Of a stretch of 28,715 bases of DNA, positions 22,380 to 28,715 are shown piece by piece. The stretch is from JAYEKL01 sp034660995 (GTDB lineage: Bacteria; Patescibacteriota; Minisyncoccia; JAHIHE01; JAGLIN01): positions 1 to 28,715 of the forward strand of contig JAYEKL010000004.1 in assembly GCA_034660995.1 (NCBI GenBank), read 5' to 3'. The notes beneath the pieces are model-generated. The model saw only the letters and a program-made list of their open reading frames with translations. It was not told the DNA's origin and ran no database searches. The stretch's first letter is position 1. Each line of letters starts with the position of its first letter. The translations under genes were made by a program, and so were the position numbers.

Positions 22380-23663
22380 ATGATTATGCCAAGATTTAAA
22401 AACACAACAAAATACATTGATATCACTCCACATAGAAGCATTTTGGTGAAAATTGCGCAGACCGGTTATAGTTGCGAAGAAGCTTTGGCTGAATTGGTTG
22501 ATAATTCTATTGACGCGCGAATTTCAAATAGAATTCTGAAAGTGGATGTGAAAATAAATTCTCATTTAATTAGTGTTAGTGATAATGGCTTCGGCATGAA
22601 TGAAAAAGAATTTGCCGAATGCATTAAACTGGGATATTCCAATAAGAAAAAACAGCTAGGTGAATTTGGGCTGGGCCTAAAAACCGCTTGTTCAAGTATA
22701 GGAAAAGTTTTTGTTATTGGTACCTGCCAATTTAATCAGACAGAAGAATATACACTGAAATTTGATGAAGATGAATGGTTAAAAAATGGCAAGTGGGCAG
22801 AATTTCCAATGAAAATAAAATATAATGTCTCCAGTAAAAAATTTGGGACAACTATTACGATAAGAGATCTTAAAATAAAAATCACATCTTCCCTAATTGA
22901 AAAAGTAAAAAAAGAACTTTCTTCTCGCTTCAGACCTTTTATTGAATATGGAAAAGTAGAAATAAAAGTAAATGGCAAATATTGCAAGTCCGAGAAAATA
23001 TTATTAACAAAAGAAGGTAAAAGGAAATTTTCGCTAAAAGTTGGCAATTTTGGAAAAATTTATGGCTGGTGGGGATATAAAATATCCGGCGCTACCAAAG
23101 AAAATTTTGGATTCAGCGCTTTAAGAAGAGAAAGATTGATAACCGTTTATGACAAAATTGGCTTAAAATCAAACTCAGAGATCAAACAGATAGTTGGCGA
23201 ACTTAATATGGATTTTGTTCCTGTAACTCATGACAAAAGAGCTTGGATAAAAGAATCAAAAGAATACAGAGAAGCAGAAAAAGTTTTGGGAGACTATATG
23301 ATCAAGTTTATTGTCAAAAAGGCGAAAAGATTGATAACTGGTTATCCTGCTTGCGGAGGAAGAGTGGAAGGCACGATTCGATTGATCAACATGTTTATGG
23401 AAGGAAATATGAAAGAAGAAATAGAAAAAGTTAAGAAAGGAGACATTATCGTTACTTCAATGACAAGACCTCATTTTTTATTAGCGATTCGCAGAGCTGG
23501 CGCTATTATAACTGATATGGGAGGTACTCTTTGCCATGCGGCTATTGTGGCAAGAGAATTCAACATTCCCTGTGTTGTCGGTACTCAAAATGCCACTGAG
23601 ATTTTAAAGGACGGACAACGAGTGATCGTTGACGCCCACGAAGGAGTGATCTATGAAGCATGA
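22380..23663 (+). CDS. GHKL ATPase fused to a PEP-utiliser phosphohistidine swivel domain
   Basis: The 427 residues join two domains not usually combined. The N-terminal half is a GHKL (HATPase_c_3, MORC-like) ATPase: N-box Glu38 and Asn42 in LAELVDNSIDA, Asp68/Gly70/Gly72 in SDNGFGM, and GEFGLGLK at 94-101. It is followed by a beta-rich middle part with DKRAW like the S5/transducer region of such ATPases. Residues about 320-427 are a PEP-utilising-enzyme mobile domain: GYPACGGRVEGTIRLI, GDIIVTSMTRPHFLL, then MGGTLCHAAIVARE with phosphohistidine candidate His386, IPCVVGTQNAT and DGQRVIVDAHEGVI. No ATP-grasp or PEP-binding domain is present, so the GHKL part may replace the usual ATP site. It starts 7 bp after gpmI and overlaps the next gene by 11 bp. 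The start may be 22380 or 22386. Confidence 0.85.
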   Translation: MIMPRFKNTTKYIDITPHRSILVKIAQTGYSCEEALAELVDNSIDARISNRILKVDVKINSHLISVSDNGFGMNEKEFAECIKLGYSNKKKQLGEFGLGLKTACSSIGKVFVIGTCQFNQTEEYTLKFDEDEWLKNGKWAEFPMKIKYNVSSKKFGTTITIRDLKIKITSSLIEKVKKELSSRFRPFIEYGKVEIKVNGKYCKSEKILLTKEGKRKFSLKVGNFGKIYGWWGYKISGATKENFGFSALRRERLITVYDKIGLKSNSEIKQIVGELNMDFVPVTHDKRAWIKESKEYREAEKVLGDYMIKFIVKKAKRLITGYPACGGRVEGTIRLINMFMEGNMKEEIEKVKKGDIIVTSMTRPHFLLAIRRAGAIITDMGGTLCHAAIVAREFNIPCVVGTQNATEILKDGQRVIVDAHEGVIYEA

Positions 23664-24771
23664 TAATTCTTTATTTAAATTTCCCAAAAGCATCCCAAAT
23701 GACATTGAGGGATTTGTTTCTTATTATCCATGGAAATTTCCCAAAGTAGTCCCGTGGTATGAAAAATTAGCAAAAAAATATTATTCAGATCCAGACGGAT
23801 TTGAAAAGTTTTATCGTCCTTTGAGAAGTGAATTAAGAACTGGCGTTGGAAAAATTAAAAGAAAGTATGAAAACGATAAAACTCACTCGCTGGAATTTTT
23901 AGTTGATATTGATGAAAAGATTAATAAACTATATTGCTATCGTTTCTGGATAATAAACTATATTTTTTGCGATGGACCACTGCATAGTTTCTATGTGGAC
24001 AAAATAAGAGAATATATTAGAGAAATTGGCGTCACTTCCGGTGTTGAAGCGGAGACTGAAGAACTATATTTAAAAGAAATGGAAAGAATTTTACTTCAAA
24101 GCGATTATGCTGATATTTACCTTAGAAATGCTCTAGCTGGAGTGGAAATCGTAAATATTTTAAGAAATTATCAGGAGATAGAAAAAGAATTTAGATCTTT
24201 AGAAAAATTCATTTCTCTTAAAAATAATGAAGAAATTTACAAATTAATTGATATTATTATTGCTCAAGCAGAAAGAGATAAAGAAAAAAATAAGTTAGCC
24301 AAAAATCTGATTAGCGCTTTGTATCTGCCATTACTTCAAGTAAAAATGAGAAAAGACAGGCATCCTCTTTACGCGGCAATTATTCACGATCTAGAATTTT
24401 ATGAGCAAAATCGCGATTTATCAAGCAGGCATAGGAGAATGAAAAGAGAAATTGACAAAATATTTAAATTAGCAAAAACAAAACTATCTTCCAAAAAATA
24501 TTCTGAACTTAAAACTTGCTATTTAATGGTTCGCCATTTATCAAAATGCAAGGATGTTTTTGGAAAGATAGATTTGGTTTTATTGCCTTTTTGGTTTCAA
24601 GTTTTGTATGAAATTCAAGAAAAGCTTCCTTGTTCCAAAAAACATAAAAAGAATTTGGTGAGAGGACCTGGATCTATTTTTTATTCTTTGGTTTGGTATC
24701 TGCCCCCCGAACTAAAAGCCAAGGTTTTTACTCCCGATGAAAGTTTTTTTGAATTAAAAAAGAAGGTCTAG
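23653..24771 (+). CDS. Protein of unknown family, translationally coupled to the GHKL/swivel fusion
   Basis: I do not recognise these 372 residues. They begin with an aromatic stretch (PNDIEGFVSYYPWKFPKVVP), then are almost wholly alpha-helical and charged (KIKRKYENDKTHSLEFLVDI, EAETEELYLKEMERILLQSD, KRLLSSK-type segments). There is no membrane helix and no recognised catalytic motif. Two Cys-containing patches (LKTCYLMVRHLSKC, KLPCSKKHKK) occur near the end. The ATG overlaps the upstream stop by 11 bp and has an in-gene GGAG ribosome site 7 bases upstream, a tight coupling suggesting the two products act together. It could be a partner, acceptor or regulator of the fusion protein. It ends at a terminator-like hairpin. 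Confidence 0.8.
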   Translation: MKHDNSLFKFPKSIPNDIEGFVSYYPWKFPKVVPWYEKLAKKYYSDPDGFEKFYRPLRSELRTGVGKIKRKYENDKTHSLEFLVDIDEKINKLYCYRFWIINYIFCDGPLHSFYVDKIREYIREIGVTSGVEAETEELYLKEMERILLQSDYADIYLRNALAGVEIVNILRNYQEIEKEFRSLEKFISLKNNEEIYKLIDIIIAQAERDKEKNKLAKNLISALYLPLLQVKMRKDRHPLYAAIIHDLEFYEQNRDLSSRHRRMKREIDKIFKLAKTKLSSKKYSELKTCYLMVRHLSKCKDVFGKIDLVLLPFWFQVLYEIQEKLPCSKKHKKNLVRGPGSIFYSLVWYLPPELKAKVFTPDESFFELKKKV

Positions 24772-24796
24772 ATTTTTACATCTGACCTTATTTTAC
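24763..24796. terminator. Bidirectional terminator between convergent genes
   Basis: AAGGTCTAGAT pairs with ATCTGACCTT (one bulge) around a TTTTAC loop at 24763-24789. It overlaps the stop codon of the plus-strand gene. A T-run follows on the plus strand (ATTTTAC), and a stronger one on the minus strand (CTTTTTTAATTC). Confidence 0.7.
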
Positions 24797-24960
24797 AAGT
24801 CTCTGTTTCTCGCGCTGACTTGATTGAGCTTCGCTCGCTCTACCCCGTCAATCGCAATTTCCCTAATCTCTGTTACCTCCATTTCCAGATTTTTTACTTT
24901 TGCTATCAAATCTGTTACTGTTTTTTCCAGTTTTTCATATTTTTTATCATTTTTGCTCAT
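24793..24960 (-). CDS. 55-residue coiled-coil protein
   Basis: MSKNDKKYEKLEKTVTDLIA is followed by KVKNLEMEVTEIREIAIDGV, with leucine/valine/isoleucine at heptad positions, so a short coiled coil is likely. I chose the ATG at 24960 because AGAGGTG lies about 7 bases upstream. A longer frame reaching back to 25089 would overlap the upstream gene and lacks a ribosome site. It is the second gene of a two-gene minus-strand unit, 32 bp after the small membrane protein. Function is unknown; it could be an oligomerisation or anti-factor type protein. Confidence 0.7.
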   Translation of the reverse strand: MSKNDKKYEKLEKTVTDLIAKVKNLEMEVTEIREIAIDGVERAKLNQVSARNRDL

Positions 24961-24992
24961 ATTATTCACCTCTTTACACTTTTCCATCGCTA

Positions 24993-25172
24993 TTAGATAT
25001 AATAGTAATAGCGAATAACACTGTAGATGACATAAATGAATACTCCAGTACAAAAAAGGAGTATCAGACATATCAATCCTGTCCAGCAACGTCTTAGCTG
25101 CTTATCAAGCCAATCACTTTCGTGATTATAATAGGCTATCATCTCTTCTCTCATTTCTGGTGTTATTTTCAT
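24993..25172 (-). CDS. 59-residue single-pass membrane protein
   Basis: MKITPEMREEMIAYYNHESD begins an acidic-polar head of about 28 residues, followed by one hydrophobic helix (GLICLILLFCTGVFIYVIY) and a tyrosine-rich end (RYYYYI). The start is well supported by a near-consensus AGGAGGG about 8 bases before the ATG and a good promoter at 25197-25225. It shares a transcript with the coiled-coil gene. I do not recognise the family. Two small genes on the opposite strand with strong signals inside a plus-strand cluster suggest a separately regulated unit. Confidence 0.75.
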   Translation of the reverse strand: MKITPEMREEMIAYYNHESDWLDKQLRRCWTGLICLILLFCTGVFIYVIYSVIRYYYYI

Positions 25173-25196
25173 GTTAAATCCCTCCTAATTACCAAA

Positions 25197-25225
25197 ATGC
25201 TATCATGATATTATGAAAATGTCAA
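25197..25225 (-). promoter_or_regulatory. sigma-70-type promoter for the two small minus-strand genes
   Basis: On the minus strand a perfect TTGACA (25220-25225) is separated by 17 bp from TAGCAT (25197-25202, 4 of 6 matches to TATAAT). About 25 bp lie between the -10 and the ATG, including the AGGAGGG site. Confidence 0.75.
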
Positions 25226-25306
25226 GTAGAAAAAACCTAAATAATTTTTTTAATTAAATAATGTTGCTTTAATATTTTCATTAAAACAGCAAAAGAAGGA
25301 AAAAAT

Positions 25307-26416
25307 ATGAAAGAAAAATATGAAAGCGCTGTTCCTAGTAATAGCGATAAAACAATTGAAGATGTTATTGAAAACTCCGTTGAAAAAGAACGGGAAGAAT
25401 GGGATACCAAATTTATCATTCAGCGACATGGGAGATATAATAGCGCTGTTCCTAATATGGAAGAGGTTCTGGAAGGAAAAATAGGAAAGGATGAAATGGT
25501 AAAATTAAATGAAGAGAAGAAAGAGGAATTAATGAAGATAGAAAGGAAGCGATTAACAAGAGAAGAAGGCATTGGTCTTTTAACAGAAGATAGAATGGTA
25601 AAAGACGAAATAACGGGAGAGGAAAAATTAGAAAAAGGAGGGATAACAGAGACTCGGGAAATGGCAAAGAAAAAGATAAAAGAAATTTTGGAAGATTTGC
25701 AAGAAGACGAAAAAGCGGAAATTGTTTTTCTTTACAGTCCGACAACATGGTTTGGCTCTAAAGAAGAAGGAAAGGAATGGGAAGATGGTTTTGGAAACAG
25801 AGCAAAACACACAACCAAAATTATTCTTGATACTCTGGTATCGGAAATGAAAAGTGGAACAGCATTAGGAGAAGAGATCAAGGAAAAAGTTAAAATTCCG
25901 GGAATCGGACACAAAGAAAATCTTGAAGAAGCAGACATATTTTTTCTTAACAACGCGGAAAATCCGACAGCTTATATCAAAGAGTTGAGAAGCAAATACG
26001 AAGGAATGAGCTGGTGGGAAGAATATTATAACACTGCTACGGAATTAATAAAATTAAAAAGATTGGAAGAATTGAAAAAACTTGATGAGTCCCAAAAACT
26101 TAAACTTAAGGAAATTGAAGAACTTGAGTCCATAAGAAAAGAAATTGGCGCTGAGAGCGCGGTTGATATTTCAAGCAGAGTAATACGCTTAACAAAAATT
26201 GCCGCGGAGGCGTATAAAAATAATGATCCCAAGAAGAAGCTGGTTGTCTGGATGATAACTCATGGAGAAGATGTTCGCTCTTTTGCTCAGCACGGAATGG
26301 GCGCCGAAGCGGAAAATCATATAACCGGTTATAATGAGGGTTTGGATATTAATGTTTCTCCTAATGGAAAAATGACAACGGAATTTGAAGAAGGGAGATA
26401 TGAAGTTGAGGCGTAA
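25307..26416 (+). CDS. Histidine-phosphatase-superfamily protein (large variant)
   Basis: The 369 residues carry the superfamily's RHG motif, Arg40-His41-Gly42 in KFIIQRHGRYNSAVP, where His41 would be the phosphorylated residue. The second core His is His319 in VVWMITHGEDVRSF. Between them are long charged helices, including a run rich in Leu, Lys and Glu (LKRLEELKKLDESQKLKLKE). The family includes phosphoglycerate mutases, SixA-type phosphohistidine phosphatases and many inactive or nucleotide-binding relatives, so substrate is unknown. An AGAAGGA ribosome site precedes the ATG. A SAVP motif occurs twice (residues 7-10 and 46-49) with nearly the same DNA, hinting at a small duplication. It could act on phosphohistidine made by the upstream swivel protein. 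Confidence 0.72.
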   Translation: MKEKYESAVPSNSDKTIEDVIENSVEKEREEWDTKFIIQRHGRYNSAVPNMEEVLEGKIGKDEMVKLNEEKKEELMKIERKRLTREEGIGLLTEDRMVKDEITGEEKLEKGGITETREMAKKKIKEILEDLQEDEKAEIVFLYSPTTWFGSKEEGKEWEDGFGNRAKHTTKIILDTLVSEMKSGTALGEEIKEKVKIPGIGHKENLEEADIFFLNNAENPTAYIKELRSKYEGMSWWEEYYNTATELIKLKRLEELKKLDESQKLKLKEIEELESIRKEIGAESAVDISSRVIRLTKIAAEAYKNNDPKKKLVVWMITHGEDVRSFAQHGMGAEAENHITGYNEGLDINVSPNGKMTTEFEEGRYEVEA

Positions 26417-26480
26417 AAAAACGGGCAGCGAATTTTTCACTGTCTCGACTAAGAGGTTGAGGTATAAAAAAACAAATATA

Positions 26481-26577
26481 TTTTAATCTCTTCCGGGTAT
26501 AATTCCCCGCCCCTTGGGGCGTATCTTTATAATTCTAACAAAGATACCCCGTCCGCTTGCGGCGGAGAGTTTCATTA
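26481..26577. repeat. 97-bp structured repeat, copy 2
   Basis: This is nearly identical to 12029-12126: one C fewer in the CCCC run and two substitutions. It lies between two genes, and its right end touches the start of the 52-residue membrane protein gene. Confidence 0.92.
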
Positions 26578-26586
26578 AAAACAAAA

Positions 26587-26745
26587 ATGAATTTTACTAA
26601 ATCGTTCAACAGAATTTTACGAAAAGACATTTCTCTTGCTGGTAGGAGGGAAGCGAGTTCATGGTGTATGACAAGAGCCGACATTCCCGTGCTGGGCGGG
26701 TTTGTAGTTTTGACTTTTTGCATTTTTATTCTATACTTTACATAA
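26587..26745 (+). CDS. 52-residue single-pass membrane protein (tentative)
   Basis: MNFTKSFNRILRKDISLAGR leads to ADIPVLGGFVVLTFCIFILY, a single helix near the C-terminus, then FT and a stop. It starts just after the structured repeat. A longer start inside the repeat is possible but less likely. There is no Shine-Dalgarno. The frame is short, so it could be chance, although the basic-then-hydrophobic pattern is that of a tail-anchored membrane peptide. Function is unknown. Confidence 0.4.
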   Translation: MNFTKSFNRILRKDISLAGRREASSWCMTRADIPVLGGFVVLTFCIFILYFT

Positions 26746-26781
26746 GGTTCAAAAAATATTGATTCCGCTTAATTTTAGATT

Positions 26782-27714
26782 ATGACATTTGAAAAATTAG
26801 AAAAATTTAATAAAGAAGCAGAAAAGGAAAATAGTAAGGAACAGGGAGTAGATATGGAATGTGGCGAGAATATCCACGAGATTATTACTTGTATGCGGCA
26901 TGGTCCTAAAAGAAAAGGTGATCCCAATGGTCCTCTCGCAGAAGACGCATGGAAAATTATTAAAGCAAGCGCGGAAGATTTTAGTTTTACTCAAGACGGT
27001 AAAGTATTTACCAGCACGGAAAAATCAGGAAGATGTCAAGATACTGGTAAAGAGGTTTCTAAAAAATTTAATTGGGAAAGAATTCAAAGAGGAATTCCCG
27101 CTTTAGCCGAATTGATAGGAAACGAAAATTTAGAACCATTAATAAGAGTAAATAAATCTCTCTGGCCAGATAATTTTGAATCTCTTGAAGATGAAGAAAA
27201 AGAAAGAATTACACAAGAAGTCGAGGATAAAATAGCGTCTCATTTTCTATCTGATGACTTTTCTGAGTTAATAGAAAAGTTAGAGACAAAAAATGAAAAA
27301 ATTGAAATAAAAATGCCTCGTTTTGAAATGGCGGTCAAATTTGCCGAGTGGGTCAAATTATGTGTTAACGCTTCAAAATTTCTGCCGAGTAAAACAGAGA
27401 TTAATTTAGTAAATGTTTCTCATAGTTTTAACCTAATAGCGTTTCTTAAAGAGGTTATGATTTTCAAAAATGAGGATGGAAAGGAAATTAAAGCAAAAGA
27501 TCTGGAAGCAAAAGAGTTTTTAGATAAAATTGGAGGTTCAATAAAAACAGCTGAATTTTTTGAAATTGATGTAAAACGAAAAGATAAGAAAAATTTTGAG
27601 GCGTTTTTGAAATTTAGGGGAGAAAGCTATAATTTGGACTTTTCAAGGATTGACGAGTTGGCTGAATTAGCTAAACAAAAAAGGTTAGAAAGGTTAGGAC
27701 AAGGCAAAAATTAA
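26782..27714 (+). CDS. Second histidine-phosphatase-superfamily protein
   Basis: The 310 residues have CMRHGPKRKGDPNGPLAEDA with Arg39-His40-Gly41. VFTSTEKSGRCQDTG is the equivalent of the family's 'SSPxxRAxxTA' motif, with Arg84. His214 in LVNVSHSFNLIAFL is the second core His. Both histidines and both arginines of the catalytic pocket therefore appear present. A charged N-terminus (about 30 residues) precedes the domain. It is only distantly similar to the histidine-phosphatase protein at 25307-26416, so the two are not a recent duplication. Substrate is unknown; sugar phosphates, nucleotides or phosphohistidine proteins are all possible. The next gene begins 23 bp downstream and is probably in the same transcript. 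Confidence 0.75.
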   Translation: MTFEKLEKFNKEAEKENSKEQGVDMECGENIHEIITCMRHGPKRKGDPNGPLAEDAWKIIKASAEDFSFTQDGKVFTSTEKSGRCQDTGKEVSKKFNWERIQRGIPALAELIGNENLEPLIRVNKSLWPDNFESLEDEEKERITQEVEDKIASHFLSDDFSELIEKLETKNEKIEIKMPRFEMAVKFAEWVKLCVNASKFLPSKTEINLVNVSHSFNLIAFLKEVMIFKNEDGKEIKAKDLEAKEFLDKIGGSIKTAEFFEIDVKRKDKKNFEAFLKFRGESYNLDFSRIDELAELAKQKRLERLGQGKN

Positions 27715-27737
27715 TTTAGATAATTTATACAAAAAAT

Positions 27738-28715
27738 ATGGAAAAAATAATTTGGAAATCAATACTAACTCGCAAGACAACACCTCTTTTATTTTCAGCT
27801 ATTGGACAAGGAATAGCAAAAGGGGGATGTAAAGCTCTTCATGTTTGGGATGGAGTTATAACTAACATTTTTCTTGAGAAAAGATCCGATAAAGACATAA
27901 AAAAGATCTGTCAAAATTTTTGGAAAGAAATTAACATAAACCCTGTATTTGGAAAAGAATATCTAGAAAAAGTTTTAGATAATAGTCAAAAGCTTAAAAA
28001 TGTCAACTCTGTTTTTTATAAAAAAGACATTTCTTCTTTTTCTAACAGAAGATTATTTACCGCTTTTGATAAAATTTATTTTCAGTTAATTTTAGATGGC
28101 GCCAGTATTTTTCCTGTTTATTTTCTTAAACAAAAAAAGTTGGAGGATCTAAAAGATGTTCTGGGAAAGAATTTTCGATATTTTCCCGCTAATGCTCAAA
28201 TTTCTTTAATTTTTGATTCAGAGTTAGAAAAATTTCTAAATCAAAAATTAAAAGACAAGAAAAAGAGAAATCAGTACCTAAGCATTTTAGGAGCGTCCCC
28301 ATATATAACACCAATCATAGAGGAAGAAAAAGCTCTTTTAAAAATTGTGTTTAGATATAAAAAGAATCAAATATCAAGAAAGGAATTTTATCAACACCTA
28401 GAGAAACATCTGGAGAATTATGCTTGGATTCCGACTGATTTTGGTTTTGGCAGATTTTGGACAATAAAAGATATTAAAAAAAGAGCGCGACAGTTATTAA
28501 AAATTGATCATAAAAAGCGATTAGATGAAATTGAAAGATATTCTAAAAATACATTCTCTGAGAAAAAGACAATTATTAAAGAATTGAAAATTCCCAAAAA
28601 GATTCAGGTGATCATTGAATTTGCCGGGATTAATTCTTTTCTAAGATTATACAGAAGGTATAATTGGGCTAAGGTGTTTTATTATGCAGATTCTCTCTTC
28701 AAAGAAATTCAGACA
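27738..28715 (+). CDS. Helical domain resembling PEP-utilising enzymes (partial, runs off the end)
   Basis: The frame is open for 326 codons from ATG 27738 to the window edge. It is mostly helical with charged linkers. Near residue 225-245 it has HLENYAWIPTDFGFGRFWTI, a pattern (HL..YAWi.....f...wt) that I associate with the helical region preceding the phosphohistidine swivel domain in stand-alone PEP-utilising-enzyme proteins. IPKKIQVIIEFAGINSFLRL and YRRYNWAKVFYYA further on fit the same region. If correct, a swivel domain with a GG-x-x-x-H motif should follow beyond the edge. The start ATG follows the previous stop by 23 bp, with no strong ribosome site. The family call is moderate because the diagnostic domain is not visible. 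Confidence 0.5.
   Translation, partial: MEKIIWKSILTRKTTPLLFSAIGQGIAKGGCKALHVWDGVITNIFLEKRSDKDIKKICQNFWKEININPVFGKEYLEKVLDNSQKLKNVNSVFYKKDISSFSNRRLFTAFDKIYFQLILDGASIFPVYFLKQKKLEDLKDVLGKNFRYFPANAQISLIFDSELEKFLNQKLKDKKKRNQYLSILGASPYITPIIEEEKALLKIVFRYKKNQISRKEFYQHLEKHLENYAWIPTDFGFGRFWTIKDIKKRARQLLKIDHKKRLDEIERYSKNTFSEKKTIIKELKIPKKIQVIIEFAGINSFLRLYRRYNWAKVFYYADSLFKEIQT

Noticed and set aside
24961..25089. Longer N-terminal extension of the coiled-coil gene (start at 25089)
   Set aside because: The extension overlaps the gene at 24993-25172 in another frame and lacks a ribosome site, while the start at 24960 has AGAGGTG.
1..28715. Genome-wide recoding of UGA to glycine
   Set aside because: The long genes contain no internal TGA and three end at TGA (9412, 19157, 23663); only the GIY-YIG gene has one inside.
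1..28715. tRNA and rRNA genes
   Set aside because: I saw no cloverleaf with a GGTTCGA-type T-loop and CCA-side acceptor, and no rRNA-like segments, though a covariance search was not possible.

Overview
The window is an AT-rich stretch (roughly one third G+C by eye) of an anaerobic, fermentative bacterium. It looks like a member of the Patescibacteria / Candidate Phyla Radiation. That placement is inferred from gene content and style: a T4SS-pilin-like tail at the left edge, dispersed glycolytic genes, very small membrane proteins, many genes without a Shine-Dalgarno sequence, and dense palindromic repeats. I cannot assign a finer lineage. The long ORFs read through under the standard code, and TGA ends three gene frames, so UGA is probably a stop here.

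Layout. 1-135: end of a pilin-like protein. 411-2359: tpiA and fba. 2384-7226: hydrogenase region with a NuoF-like NADH/FMN subunit, a full-length [FeFe]-hydrogenase, a 5'-truncated DMT transporter, a TM1266-like hydrogenase regulator and an ECF-S-like membrane protein. 7349-9835: a membrane-anchored beta-propeller/FG-GAP protein and a DUF2061 protein. 10331-14919: gap, rubrerythrin, a DUF2207 membrane protein and a small beta-carbonic-anhydrase-like protein. 15067-18511: a minus-strand small gene, pgk, a surface protein and eno. 18538-20124: a type II restriction-modification pair whose nuclease gene is frameshifted. 20136-20740: a decayed copy of the gpmI 5' end and a GIY-YIG nuclease gene with an internal TGA, the latter between inverted palindromic repeats. 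20819-22372: gpmI. 22380-28715: an unusual cluster: a GHKL ATPase fused to a PEP-utiliser phosphohistidine swivel domain, a coupled protein of unknown family, two small minus-strand genes, two histidine-phosphatase-fold proteins, a tiny membrane protein, and the start of a protein resembling the helical part of PEP-utilising enzymes.

How it fits together. tpiA, fba, gap, pgk, gpmI and eno cover glycolysis from fructose-1,6-bisphosphate to phosphoenolpyruvate, all on the plus strand. NADH from GAPDH could be reoxidised by the NuoF-like subunit plus HydA, releasing H2. Rubrerythrin would protect such O2-sensitive chemistry. The terminal cluster begins 7 bp after gpmI and contains domains that normally carry, transfer or remove phosphate on histidine. 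This is the best candidate here for an undescribed system.

The second theme is repeats. Palindromic elements fill many spacers. Related palindromes, heptamer tandems and one shared 35-bp repeat also lie in frame inside tpiA, hydA, pgk, eno and the DUF2207 gene, resembling the Rickettsia palindromic elements that insert into proteins. The sequence also shows gene decay linked to these repeats: a gpmI fragment, a tail fragment of the ECF-S-like gene, and a truncated transporter.
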